Source: Druceiella hillmani (lineage: Eukaryota > Arthropoda > Insecta > Lepidoptera > Hepialidae). Taken from it: 64,000 nucleotides of DNA. The DNA is taken from positions 3,604,501 through 3,668,500 of the forward strand of contig JAYKKI010000077.1 of the NCBI GenBank assembly GCA_039881145.1. Direction: 5' to 3'. The first letter of the stretch is position 1. Each line of letters opens with the position of its first letter. A program made the translations under genes and the position numbers. The notes under the pieces are model-generated. The model had not been told where the DNA came from, did no database searches, and was given only the letters and a program-made list of their open reading frames with translations. Below are positions 1-11,000 of the stretch, in pieces.

Positions 1-1548
1 TTGAATCTTCTCACCTGCAGGAAATGACGTGACCCCAACTTTTTGTGCTTTTGGGAAACGGCATGGAAGATACCCAGCAATTTCACTATTTTATTGTAAA
101 CATTTTCGTTATATAAATTACATAAAATCAATAAATTGATACACGTGTCTAATATCGTACCTATTTCAAAACACTTCAATTAGCCACACAAGATAACATC
201 TTGAGTATCTGTAATTATGTATGCAGTCAAATAATGAGTTAACTGACTACGTAAATTCCTTCGACTTGTTTACAGAATACTTTACGTCTACACTGGATAA
301 AAAAAATCACGTGTTGTAGACACTGATACCAAATGTTTTTCTTTTATCCAGTGAAAAGGTATTGACGTACTGGAAATAGCCCCGCCCTTCTTGGTACTGT
401 ACATTGCGTAGATATGCAGAAAATAATGCTTTCATCTATAGAAAAATATATTTGTTTCTATCTCGTTTTATTGAACAAATGCGAAAAGTGACTGAAGGTA
501 ATTTCTGTATTTGAGGTGACTTGATAATGTATAGAAATAAAACTGGAACATTGTATTTTATTTTTTGGCCAAGTTTGAAAACTATTCGTCAAAAGTTATT
601 TTCTCATGCCGGAGAAAATTTCATTCGTACATAAATATATACATGTATACTTACGTGTATTCATTTACGTATACATAAATTTTCAATTGATACATTTTTT
701 CAAATCAATTTATGCATGATCGGTAGGGATGTATTGAAATTTTCTACATTAGGTGGCCCCTTTCTTGACACTTGCATATCGACTGAGAAGTGTTTTTTTT
801 AACAGTTTTTAACAATCGAGAAGTATCAAAAAGTACTAATATCAGTTGATAATCTTTTAGATATTTGTGACTTTTTATCGCTTCAAAATAATCGAGAAGT
901 GACAATAAGTAATAATAACAATTGAGAAGTATACTTTTCAGCCCTTTATGTAAATCGATCCTCTTTACGTAGATCCAATGATCTCTTTTACGTAGATCCA
1001 ATGCTAGTCACGGCTCCTTGAACTGAGGGGATGACCACTTTGTTATCGCGACCTTGACAAAAGAGCATGAGAATTCTTGTTATCTTTCCTTGCCGGTTTG
1101 CCGACTCCGAATGACCTCTAACAATTTTCGGGTCGAACAAGTCAAGTATTCTCAGAAATCCTGGACAGGCCGAATTACGCATTAGTGTTTAAATAACAGA
1201 CAGAGTGACAGATGGCTGCTAAATGAGTAGACACAGTGACAGCTGACAGATGATCGAAGGAATGGACCGAAGGCAAACAAGTGTGAACTTTTTCCGCGTC
1301 TCTGCTAATTCAGATCCTCTAGAGAAGACGGTAATGTGCATAAGGATAAAAATTCAATAAAATATTTTAATTCGTTTATCCATATCTTTATAATTTCTTT
1401 TTGTGCGTCATAAACCGTTAAAACGAAAGATAATTTTACAGCTATATCATTTCTAAGAAAAAAAGGTACTAGCTAAGTTTACCCGCACCTACCCTCGCAC
1501 GCATCTTTGATTAAATTTTTTTAATTTACACGAATTACATGAATTTAC
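1..1548. other. Non-coding flank 5' of the copia element
   Basis: No convincing gene is visible. The sequence is A+T-rich, with one GC-richer patch at about 1005-1330 that has no recognisable coding content on either strand. A 23-bp direct duplication around TACGTAGATCCAAT lies at 957-979 and 980-1002. The last five bases, TTTAC at 1544-1548, are the left copy of the copia target-site duplication. Confidence 0.6.
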
Positions 1549-1685
1549 TGTTAGAATTAATATCAAAATAATGTATTTAATGTACTACTAGCGCCTTCTA
1601 TGTGGTATCGTTTGTAACTACCTACCTAAGGTTAATATTAAGAAATAAATTTAGCCTTTGATCAACTACCATACACGTTCTATTA
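1549..1685 (+). repeat. 5' LTR of the copia element
   Basis: This 137-bp direct repeat matches 5642-5778 except at two positions (C/T in TTAGCCTTTG versus TTAGTCTTTG, and A/G in CTACCATACA versus CTACCGTACA). It starts with TG but ends in TTA rather than the usual CA. It is short for an LTR, as is common in copia elements. It should contain the promoter, and the AATAAA within TTAAGAAATAAATTTAG is a candidate polyadenylation signal. Confidence 0.93.
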
Positions 1686-1699
1686 GGTTATGCGCCCAG
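1686..1699 (+). promoter_or_regulatory. Primer-binding site, initiator-tRNA-Met internal type
   Basis: GGTTATGCGCCCAG lies immediately after the 5' LTR. Insect copia elements prime from an internal fragment of initiator methionine tRNA, with a site reading close to GGTTATGGGCCCAG. One base differs here. The position and sequence support a copia-type half-tRNA priming mechanism. Confidence 0.8.
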
Positions 1700-1746
1700 A
1701 CCCACATTTGCTAAAATCTTTTTGATTTTTTCGTGCGAAAGTAACT

Positions 1747-2388
1747 ATGTCGACGTCGGGGTACTTAGTAAATGTGCCGAAACTCAAAGGACGCGAAAAC
1801 GACGATTGGGCGTTTGCAACAAGTAATTTCTTGTTACTTGAAGGCATTGACATTGAAAATGTACAGGCAACTATCAGTGAATCTGAGAAGAAAAAAGCTA
1901 AAGCAAAACTCGTTATGACAATTGACTGTTCATTATATGTGCATATAAAAAGTGAAACTACAGTGAACGGTGTGTGGAAGAAATTAAAACAGTTATTTGA
2001 CGACACGGGGAATCAACGAAAAATAAGTTTGCTTCGTACATTGATTTCAATACGCCTCGATAACTGCAAATCCATGACTTCCTATGTATCTCAAGTGGTT
2101 GAGACAGGACATAAATTGAAAGGGACAGGTTTCGAAATCACAGACGAGTGGATTGGGTCATTACTTTTGGCGGGACTTCCAGATAAGTATTCACCGATGA
2201 TAATGGCAATAGAACACTCTGGAATAGCCATTAGCGCTGACGTCATTAAAACAAAGTTACTTGATATGTGTTCGGAGGTTGGCACTACTGGAATCGACTC
2301 TGCCTTTTGGTCAAAACAGCGAAATAAAAAAGGCAACACTGACAGGCAAATGTCAAAGTCAACCAGCAGTAAACAAATAGTGTTATAA
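1747..2388 (+). pseudogene. copia gag N-terminal part
   Basis: The frame opens with ATG at 1747, 61 bases after the LTR, and encodes 213 residues of copia-type gag. It starts with a VPKLKGREN-like segment followed by W-containing helices and a central region typical of the UBN2/gag family (LDNCKSMTSYVSQV, LLLAGLPDKY). It would form the capsid of the cytoplasmic virus-like particle. It stops at 2386-2388 just before its own zinc knuckle, which continues in the next frame from 2381. A whole copia gag includes the knuckle and is fused to protease, so this is a truncated product of a broken polyprotein frame. Confidence 0.88.
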
Positions 2389-3463
2389 TTGCAAGAAGAT
2401 CGGCCACTACAAAAATAAGTGTCCTGAATTGAAAGCAAATAAACAATTGAATGCTTTTAGCGCGGCGTTTTTCAACGGTTATTATAACACAGAAGACTGG
2501 TACATCGACTCAGGCGCAAGCGCGCATATGACGTCAAACCAAAAATGTTTACTCCGAACTCGACCAGTACACGAACCTAAAGAAATCGTAGTGGCAAATC
2601 AAATGACGGTGCCTGTAGTTAGTGTTGGTGAAACACAGATAACGACATGCGTGAACAGTTCTCAGTATGACGTGATTGTGAAGGACGTATTGTATATACC
2701 GAATCTCACGGCAAACTTATTATCCGTAAGCCAACTTATAGCTAAAGGAAATAAAGTTGTATTCAAAAAAGATACCTGTTTGATATACAACCAAGTGAAT
2801 GAGCTTATTGGTACAGCAAATTTGATAAATGGAGTGTACAAGTTAAACACAAAAAAATTCGAGAACTCGTTATCGGCAATGTCAACATGGCATAAAAGGT
2901 TAGGACATATAAATAGTAAGTCCTTACAAAAAATGAAAGAAGGAGCAGTAGAAGGAGTTTCTTTTCACAAGAAAGCTGACATACAGATACAGAATTGTGA
3001 AGTGTGCTGTGAGGGAAAACAATCACGTTTCCCTTTCCCATCAGCAAACCATAGAAGTGAAAAACTACTGGATGTAGTACACTCAGATTTATGCGGGCAG
3101 ATGGAGACCAAGTCAATTGGTCTGGCGAAGTACTTTCTTCTCTTTGTGGATGATGCCAGCAGAATGACTTTTGTCTACTTCTTGAAGGAAAAGAACCAGG
3201 TGTTCCAGCATTTCAAAGAATTTCGAAGTTTAGTTGAGAATCAAACTGGAAACAAGATAAAAATACTGAGAACCGACAATGAAGGTGAATTTTGTTCACG
3301 TGAGATGGAAAGTTACTTAAAACAAGTAGGTATTGTCCATCAGAAGACCAATCCTCACACTCCAGAGCAGAATGGACTCTCAGAGAGGTTCAACAGAACT
3401 ATAGTTGAACGGGCAAGATGTTTATTGTTTGAAGCAGGTCTCGACAAAATTTTTTTGGGCTGA
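2381..3463 (+). pseudogene. copia zinc knuckle, protease and integrase core
   Basis: The frame is open from 2381, directly after a TAG at 2378-2380. It begins with a CX2CX4HX4C zinc knuckle (2381-2422), which binds RNA. The aspartic protease follows, with the DSGAS active-site motif at about 2506-2520. The integrase zinc domain has H-H and CEVC cysteines at about 2890-3010. The integrase core shows its first Asp in HSDLCG, its second in RTDNEGEF and its Glu in NGLSERFNRT. An internal Met at 2429 is the first start codon but omits the knuckle. The frame ends at 3461-3463 because a run of seven T at 3450-3456 holds one T too many; the integrase continues in the next frame at FWAEAVNTAVYLKNRTP. 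All catalytic residues are present up to that break. Confidence 0.9.
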
Positions 3464-4253
3464 AGCAGTTAATACTGCAGTTTACCTAAAGAACAGAACA
3501 CCAGCCGCCAGTTTAGGCATGATGACACCATTTGAGAGGTGGACAGGTGAGAAACCAGACCTCAGCCGTGTTAGAATTTTTGGCAGTAAAGTAATGGTGC
3601 ATGTTCCCAAAATACAACGACAAAAATGGGATAAGAAGGCTGACAGATTAATTTTAGTTGGGTATCCAGATAATGTGAAAGGATATAGATTGTATAACCC
3701 AAGAACTAAAAAAGTTACTACGAGCAGAGATGTCATCATTATGGAGAAAATGGAGTTGGACGAAGCTCAGATTGTAGTAAACGATTGTGAAAATAAGTCA
3801 AAGAAAGATAAAAACTTAGAAGAAGATGAAAGTTTAATAGAAAATCCAGGTTCAGATCCAAATGATTCAACATATATTTGTGAATCATCGTCTTCCCAAG
3901 ATGACTCGTATCAATTTGTTACTGAAGAAGAGTCTTTTGCAGAGAATGAAGTTCAAATTGAAGCTAAGCGTAAAAGAAAGCCAGTAGAAAGATATGGGAT
4001 GACTAATCTCTGTCTTCTGGATAATCTGGAATCATGTGATGAAGAACTCAGTTATGAAGCAGCAATAAATGGACCAGACAAGGAACAGTGGAGACAAGCG
4101 ATGGAAGATGAACTGAAAGCTTTCGACGATAATCAAGCATGGACGTTTGTAGATAGGAAAGAAGCTGATAGAGTGATACAGTGCAAGTGGGTATTCAAGA
4201 AAAAGTACGAAAGTGACTGGTGGCAAAAGGTTTTACCCAAAAAGAAGATGTAG
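3455..4253 (+). pseudogene. copia integrase C-terminal part, linker and start of reverse transcriptase
   Basis: After the T-run lesion the frame resumes at FWAEAVNTAVYL and continues through the copia integrase C-terminal segment (NRTP, FERWTGEKPDLSRVRIFGS, GYPDNVKGYRLYNP) and an acidic serine-rich linker at about 3780-3950. The front of the reverse transcriptase follows, with EQWRQAMEDELKAF and the conserved KWVFK at about 4186-4200. The frame then runs into a stop at 4251-4253. About ten residues normally lie between KWVFK and the LVAKGFTQ motif; here they are missing and LVAKGF resumes in another frame from about 4217. The lesion is best explained by a short deletion that is not a multiple of three. 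Confidence 0.88.
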
Positions 4254-5542
4254 ATTACGCTGACACATACTCACCAGTGCTTCGTTACTCTACACTAAGG
4301 TTTCTATTTGCTTTAAGTGTCAAACTTAACCTTGAAATTACTCACTTAGATGTAACTACAGCATTCCTAAATGGTTACTTAAATGAAAAAGTGTATATGC
4401 AAGTTCCCCCTAATTTAGATTGTAAAGAAAATAGTGTTCTTAAATTAAATCGTGCAATTTATGGTCTAAAACAAGCAGCCAGGGCTTGGAAAGAAAGAGT
4501 AAATGATTCTTTATTAAAATTAAATTTTGATAAGTCAAAGTTAGAACCATGTCTGTATATAAAAAATTGTGAAAAGGAGCAGATCATAATAGCAATTTTT
4601 GTTGATGATTTTTTCATTTTTTCAAACAGTAGTAATATGGTTAAGGAGTTAAAAACAAATTTAATGTCAAAATTTAAAATTAAGGATTTGGGGCAATTAA
4701 AACAATGTTTGGGTATGAGAGTAAAAATGTATCAGAATGGCAATATTTCCTTAGATCAAGAAAAGTTTGTAGACCATATTTTAAGTAAATTTAATATGAC
4801 AAACTGTAAAGTTGTTGGTACTCCTATTGAGAAAAATTTAAAACTAGAGAAAAGTGTAGATGTTTGTAAACAATATCCATTCCAACAACTAATAGGAAGC
4901 TTAATGTACTTAAGTGTTTTGACTCGCCCAGATATTTCCTATAGTGTGAGTTATTTGAGCCAATTTAATAATTCATATTCCTATACTCATTGGAAGCATG
5001 CGAAACGCATCCTAAGATACTTATGTAAAACTAAATCTTATGGCCTAATGTTTATCAAAGATAATTGTAAATTAGAGGGTTTCGTTGATGCAGATTGGGC
5101 TTCAAATACACTAGATAGGAGATCCTATACAGGTTTCTACTTTAAACTTTCTGGAACTGTTATTTCATATGAATGTAAAAAACAACGTACTATAGCCTTA
5201 TCAAGTACAGAGGCAGAATATATGGCAATTGCCGAAGCCTGTAAAGAGGCTATTTATTTAAAAAACTTGTTTTCTGAAATTGTAAACAGTTATGATTATG
5301 TAATTATATTGTATAATGACAATCAAGGCGCTCAGAAGCTGTCTGAAAATTCTTTATTTCATAAAAGAACAAAGCACATAGATGTGCGTCATAATTTTGT
5401 TAGAGAAGCAGTTGCTAACAATCTTATAAAGATAGTCTACATGCCAACATCTGAAATGCCAGCAGACTTACTGACCAAGGGTTTAGATAGTGTTAAACAT
5501 AACTATTTTGTAAAAAAGTTAGGTATTCAAAACATTGTTTAA
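4216..5542 (+). pseudogene. copia reverse transcriptase and RNase H
   Basis: This 440-residue frame encodes most of the copia reverse transcriptase and all of RNase H. It shows VAKGFTQ, DYADTYSPV, the LDVTTAFLNG catalytic segment, GLKQAARAW, and the polymerase active site FVDD at 4598-4609 (FVDD in place of the usual YVDD). RNase H follows with DADWASN, SSTEAEYMA, DNQGA and the HIDVRHNFVRE segment near the C-terminus. The natural stop is at 5540-5542. The listed start is only a GTG inside the conserved block, not a real initiation site, because this region belongs to the same polyprotein as the upstream parts. The catalytic residues look intact within this piece. Confidence 0.92.
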
Positions 5543-5632
5543 TAGGTGACTATCTGTAAATTAATAACATTTTTTGCTTTTATTAGTTTGTTAAAAATAA
5601 TTTATATGTTACAAAGTTTAGATTATTTTGAT

Positions 5633-5641
5633 AAGTGGAGA
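5633..5641 (+). promoter_or_regulatory. Polypurine tract of the copia element
   Basis: AAGTGGAGA lies directly before the 3' LTR, where plus-strand DNA synthesis is primed. It is purine-rich except for one T, as in other copia elements. Confidence 0.7.
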
Positions 5642-5778
5642 TGTTAGAATTAATATCAAAATAATGTATTTAATGTACTACTAGCGCCTTCTATGTGGTA
5701 TCGTTTGTAACTACCTACCTAAGGTTAATATTAAGAAATAAATTTAGTCTTTGATCAACTACCGTACACGTTCTATTA
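5642..5778 (+). repeat. 3' LTR of the copia element
   Basis: This is a 137-bp direct repeat of 1549-1685 with two differences. It is followed by TTTAC at 5779-5783, which matches the five bases before the 5' LTR and marks the integration scar. Confidence 0.93.
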
Positions 5779-5783
5779 TTTAC

Positions 5784-7013
5784 ACGCATTTTTGAGTCTC
5801 GAGACACGTAAGGAATAGATTTAATATAATTATTATAATCAGATGTTTAATTTTGAATACAGCAAAAATTACCTCTTCATTAACAATGCTATTTTACCTT
5901 CAATTCGACTGTGATATTCAATTACTTTTTATAGAAACATATTTCATCGTAATAGACAAAAGTCAATGTTGATTATTCATAATATTTTAAAAGTATTTTA
6001 TTACTGCTTTATGGCTTTACAGTCTATCTAAGGCATCAGTTCCGTTCAGAATTACGTCTAAAGTTGGTGAATTAATTATATCATTTCTCGTATTAAAAGG
6101 TAACCTTGCAATAACCCGAACCAGGAACTACATTTAAGTCAAGTTTCACAAAAAAGGGCTAGCCATTTAGGCACAATTGGGTAACATAGTTCACTTTTCT
6201 TAATATTAGTATTCGATGCACGAATTAGCAATTCTATCCGAAATGTTTCAAAATATTTTTATCCTTAATAACCTATGCCATTTCTCGGAATAAAAACCCA
6301 CCAGTACCCAATGCGTTAACCTGAGTCATAAACTATGTTTATATAAATTTTCATAAAGACAGATCTAGTCGTTTAGATACTATGTATGTTAAATTGCCAT
6401 ACAAACTACACGAATATTGACTATGAAAGCAATCCATAGTTCGGTTATAGTTATTAAATAATAAACAAACTGATAGAACAAACTAAGTTACAAATTTATA
6501 ATATTATTACAATTTCAAATTGTTTTATTATTAAATACAAAATTTGTTTTAATATTGGTGTAATATATTCATAATAATTCTATTACGATAATTACAAAAT
6601 AAAAATTATGATGATCAGTTACTTGAAAGATATTAACCAAAAATAATTTTTCAAGTAAACACACTTCTATTCGATAATTGCAACAGACACGTACATTTTA
6701 CCTGCGCTTCTCAAAATAATTTCTTGTGACAATTAAACTATAAATTTATTCATTTTACCAGAGTTCTATTTTAAAAACTTAATATAATTATCTGGTAAAT
6801 TGAGCAAAGAATGTAATGTAGAAAGATATCTTTTTATGCGTTAACTGAAATATTAAATAGGTTTGTTGCAAAATATAAAGAGAATACGTAATTTTATTAA
6901 CACGTCAGCTGCAGAACTCAAAACTAAAAGAAATTAATAACAATTACTCTGATTTTTTACTTTAGTTGTCATGTTTTTCTGGCAAAAATACATAAGCCAA
7001 TTATTAATACACT
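5784..7013. other. A+T-rich non-coding stretch
   Basis: No open frame with coding character, repeat or regulatory element was recognised between the copia element and the candidate 3' exon at 7162-7261. Confidence 0.5.
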
Positions 7014-7019
7014 TTTATT
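7014..7019 (-). terminator. Candidate polyadenylation signal AATAAA
   Basis: An AATAAA on the minus strand lies 143 bases downstream of the stop of the candidate terminal exon at 7162-7261, a reasonable spacing for a short 3' UTR. AATAAA is frequent in this A+T-rich DNA, so the support is modest. Confidence 0.3.
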
Positions 7020-7161
7020 ACAGTCAATTGCGTGTGAGAAAACAAAATATAACTAAAGGAAATATGGATTGAAGGAACGAAAAAATAAACCGGTAGGTGA
7101 AGCAGAAGGAGGTCCATGGTACAATTTGGCGATGCTTTAGTAATGCCTAATATAAACATAT

Positions 7162-7261
7162 CTACGTCACTGCCTGCTGGTGTTTAAGTGCATATTTGCG
7201 GAGGACTAAGAATGCAATAAAAGTCGCAGCTGCCGAAATCAGAATGGAGAAAATCATTGTA
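7162..7261 (-). CDS. Candidate 3'-terminal coding exon, membrane-spanning C-terminus
   Basis: On the minus strand a pyrimidine-rich acceptor (TCAATTTCCTTTTACAG) is followed by an open 33-codon segment ending in TAG at 7162-7164. The peptide has one clear hydrophobic span (IFSILISAAATFIAFLVL) followed by a basic tail (RKYALKHQQ), like the last helix and cytosolic tail of a membrane protein such as a multi-pass transporter. GC content is clearly higher than in the surroundings, and the exon begins with one base of a split codon. Upstream exons would lie at higher coordinates, perhaps far away; none was identified with confidence. The protein family is not recognised, and a chance open frame cannot be excluded. 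Confidence 0.45.
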
Positions 7262-8352
7262 CTGTAAAAGGAAATTGAATTTATGACCATATTCCAAGCA
7301 AAACTACAATGCAATCATCTAAAATAGCAAGGAACAAAGCGATCATATAGCCGAAGTTTTAAAAAGTACCCTATATTGTACCCAGCTCAAAAATACCTAT
7401 TTGAAAGGTTTGTTATTTTAGTATATAGAGCAATACCCTAGATATTTATTGTAGTAAAGCATTTAATGAAACCAAATTTATTTATAGAATTTCCCGTATA
7501 CCGTTGTACTACTACCCGCTTACAACTTACTCTTGTACACTCTACTGTTCCTACTCATTTCAACGTTAACATAGCTGATTCAAGAAATCTAAAGCTACCA
7601 ACGTAAGAAGAGCTTGGCGAACTGTTAAAATACATCTAAAAAACGATGAAGCGAGCAATTTCTTTTGAAACCCTTTAAATTTAAAAAAAATCATCAAATT
7701 AAATCACAAATATTTATACTTATTTGGTATAAAAATACATATTTAGACAATAATCTTAATAATAGCACACTTCACTAATAAAGCCAGCATTCAAACTTGT
7801 CCGATAAGTCACACTTCATATTTTTTAATAAGATCGACGTTAATTAATTGTAAGAGGTAACACCAATCATTCCATATCAAAACACGATCATCAAATATTG
7901 TATCGTATATTAAAACGTATAACAGACTTCATAAATACCGTGTCAAATTACATTTAATTACAATATAAAACTATAAACACAAGCTGTTGTACAATTAATT
8001 GATTCAACGTTTTTGCGTTGCCTCCGGCTAGCTGTCGTAACTCAGTTGGGTTGTTTGATATACCAACATTATAGTATTGGCCATATGATTCTGTCATGTT
8101 ATGTGGAACAAGCAATATCACCCTCTTTTGCCAAAAAAATGCTATGTCACACCTTTATAAATCTTCCACATTTCTCTTTTTGTGGTCCACTCTGGGAGCT
8201 GCCGTGACGTCTCATAAATAATGACTACATTTTCGGTGCAAATATATGAATACAAAATTCATTATTAAATTGGAAAATATTCATTAAAGATAATGTAAAT
8301 AAACCAGTCTGGTGGAGAATTATAAAACTATTCATCTATGATATTAGCTCAT
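7262..8352. other. A+T-rich stretch with one unassigned coding-like patch
   Basis: Mostly featureless. About 8013-8215 is GC-richer and open in more than one frame on both strands (for example a minus-strand segment with NNPTELRQLAGGNAKTLN). It has no recognised homology and no clear splice sites, so it is not called as a gene. Confidence 0.4.
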
Positions 8353-9360
8353 AAAAAACCCAGCCAAATGCGAATCGGACTCGCACGCGAAGGGTACCAC
8401 AGCACCAAACATTATTGAACTTATAAGTTTGTATTTCTCATAGACACTGAAAAACAAAATTATTGTATGTCGGCACCGAAAATATCCCATATCTAAAAAA
8501 CTATAAAACATATATTTTCCAAACTAATTTTCTTTGAAAGTTTATTTTAAGTTCTACTACCTTAATACTTTTCAGAATTTTAGACACGTTGGTTGAAAAG
8601 TTAGAGGGAGAGGGAAACACTTTTTAAGATTTGGAAGCGCATATCTCACCAGCTAGTGACTTAAATAAAAAAAAGTATTGTGGTACCTCCATAAAATTTC
8701 AAGACCTATCCAACGATACCCTACACGCCTATGTGCACTAGATTTTTTCTTTATCCCTCTGTTACATGTATGGTACCCCTAATATTATTTTTTTCGTAAT
8801 TCCACTATTTCATAATAGCAGTTCATAGAGAATATATAACATCCAAATTTCATCTATATAATGGCAATAGTCTCCGAATAAAATGGCTGTGACATACGGA
8901 CGGACAAACAAACAGAGGGACAGGATGAAAAAATAAGGGTTACGTTTTTCCCACTTAGGTATAAAACAGATGTCACTCTCTGTTAATAAAATAGCAGTAG
9001 AGTTGAATAGCAACCTCGACAATATCGACCAACCTCTAAAATATAAAAACATAATTTCATTAAAATGCACCCAGTGGTTTTTACGTGGCATGTGCACAGA
9101 TACAGCCTCGTTATCATTTTTTTTATGTTCCGTACCTAAAAAGGAAAATTAACGGAACCTTTATAAGATCACCCACATGTTCGCCAAAGCCATATTTCTA
9201 GAAGACCGTTTCACGTAGAAACTTGAAATTTAGCATAGTGTCTCTAGCTCTTTATTTTCTAATAATTTTTTTCTTTCAAAGAATTAAAAGTTTAATTCAT
9301 CTTCATTCTTCACATCCATAAAAAAGTTTTCAAAGTTATATCATAAATAAAATAATACAC
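8353..9360 (+). repeat. Interspersed insect repeat, composite copy (families R1 and R2)
   Basis: The copy starts with an AACCCAGCCAAATGCGAATC-like segment rich in GAGTCGGACTCG-type motifs. It contains the ATCCAACGATACCCTACACG and TGGTACCCCTAATA blocks and ends with GTGACATACGGACGGAC and GGTTACGTTTTTCCC (R1, to about 8970). A second module (R2) follows from about 9127, with TTCCGTACCTAAAAA, GGAACCTTTATAAGATCACC and a CTTGAAATTTAGCATAGTG block. The same modules recur elsewhere in this window. I know this sequence type as a very common insect interspersed repeat. No protein is encoded. Confidence 0.6.
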
Positions 9361-9738
9361 GTTAGTTCGCTCGTCTCAATCAAGGATAATTGAAAAATTC
9401 GATTTATGACATGAACAAAAAAGTCAAACTATCATTATAATTTAAGTTCAAAATATTGAGGCAAAATTTATAAGCTCTGACTTTTATATTATTATGAAAG
9501 AGGCTATTCTTGCATAACCAATCGTTGCAAAATAAAATATAATGATAATAAACTGACAAAGTGTTATAACTGACTCCTCTAACTTTATAACTAAAAGTTT
9601 TAAATTAGTTGAAAAATATTTAAAGGAATCTAATTTGCGAAGCATTGAGACGAATCCGTATTAATACATTTAGTGTTCCAGAACTTTTTATCTATTGTCA
9701 TTATTAACATGATATTTACTTATTGTGCCATAAAGATT

Positions 9739-9965
9739 TTTTTAATTGCAGTACAGTTCCGTAATTCAAATGGAAAAATAGTAAAATTATAGGATTGCTC
9801 ACACGTCCATATGTCCATCTGTCAATGTCCTTTTTTTTCAGAGACCGTTTGATGTAGGAAGTTGGAATTTGACATAATAATGTAGCTTATTGTCCCATAT
9901 GTTTAGCAAAAAAACTAAACTTTTATTTTCTGATGTTCATCAGACTTTCCTCCAGTTCACCGCTT
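9739..9965 (+). repeat. R2-type interspersed repeat fragment
   Basis: The copy shows CAGTTCCGTAATTC, ATAGGATTGCTCACACGTCC, TCCATCTGTCAATGTCC and AGTTGGAATTTGACATAAT, parallel to the R2 module at 9127-9360 and 53683-53990. It is degenerate and non-coding. Confidence 0.5.
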
Positions 9966-11000
9966 TCCTCCGATGTTCACGAAAAATCGACATTGATTTT
10001 GAGTACGTGTGGGTCAAATTAGTTAAATGGTCTTAATTTGATTTTTGAAAAAACTCTCTTCTCATTATTTATTTTTTGCTATTATCTTGTATTATCGAGT
10101 AAAGATAATCCTCTACGCACCGAACGTTTCTGACAAAATGCTACTGAAAACTGATTATTTATACTACAGTTTTCTTAACTTAAATTCCATTATATATTAT
10201 TTAAAAATATTACACATCTCGATACGCATTGATAAATGGCAAAATAATCAGGAAACTAAAAAAAACATTTTAATTTTTAGGATTTTATTTAAGGTATATT
10301 TAGAAATGCTATCGAAAATATCCGCTAAAACATAGCAAATATCACACCTTACCCTCTCCCAAACTCCGAATCTGCAGCAGAGTGCCGCTGAAAAAAGAAG
10401 ACGATGATTTTATATTTCATAGTTTTCACGACACTTTTTGCCTGTGTCAGATGTACTGTACAATAACATTTTTATGGTGAGGAATAATATTTGTACCCGC
10501 ATTCCTGGAATTAATAATGAACGAGATGGCTTACGCGCAGACGGAGTCAAAAGCAGTCGCTTGTCAATGAAATTTGAACGAAGGCGGCATCTGTGGTACC
10601 ATCGGTGGTGTGGAGGTCGTAAGTCTCCCCCCGCGAAATTTAAATTCTATAACACTGACAAATACTGCCCACATTTTGATTAAATAATTAAGTATGATTT
10701 CCCTATTTCTCCTTTTGTCGACATTATGAAATCCCGTATTTATTTCCTTCTTCGTCATCCGTATTTTATAAACGCAAAAAAATTTACAACATTTAAGAGT
10801 ACATGTTCGGATATGTACTCTTATGTTCGAAAAAAAATTATTAACCATTAGGCATTTACGGGGAATTTGATCTGGAATAATTTGCCATTTAGAGTTAATT
10901 TATATTCATATAAGCAAAAAAACAATCAAGAATCAAAATAGTTAAAATATATACATTACGCAAATTTACATCGTTTTGAAAAAAATTCAAGAATAAATTC
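9966..11000. other. A+T-rich stretch with a GC-richer patch
   Basis: No gene is supported. A GC-richer patch at about 10480-10640 (with GGTACCATCGGTGGTGTGGA) is open in frames on both strands but shows no recognised domain or splice signals. Confidence 0.4.

Larger units (their letters stand above)
1549..5778 (+). mobile_element. Ty1/copia-type LTR retrotransposon, full length but inactivated
   Basis: This is a complete 4,230-bp element. It has two 137-bp LTRs that begin TGTTAGAAT and end CTATTA, a primer-binding site directly after the 5' LTR, a purine tract directly before the 3' LTR, and the TTTAC duplication outside both ends (1544-1548 and 5779-5783). The internal order is gag, CCHC zinc knuckle, protease, integrase, reverse transcriptase, RNase H. 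Integrase before reverse transcriptase is diagnostic of copia rather than gypsy. The LTRs differ at only two positions, so insertion was recent. Three lesions break the single polyprotein frame normal for the family: a +1 shift near 2380, an extra T in the run at 3450-3456, and a small deletion with frameshift near 4215. The copy should not move by itself. Confidence 0.95.

Noticed and set aside
2378..2388. Programmed ribosomal frameshift in gag-pol
   Set aside because: Copia elements normally use one continuous frame with splicing for gag, and two further lesions exist downstream, so simple mutation is more likely.
2091..2438. Minus-strand frame of 115 codons
   Set aside because: It is a shadow of copia gag in the reverse direction.
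2805..3116. Minus-strand frame of 103 codons
   Set aside because: It lies antisense to the copia integrase region and has no independent support.
8013..8207. Plus-strand 64-codon frame in a GC-richer patch
   Set aside because: Both strands are open, with no recognised domain, splice context or start support.
10438..10683. Plus-strand 81-codon frame overlapping a GC-rich patch
   Set aside because: Composition is odd, with no homology; the opposite strand is equally open.
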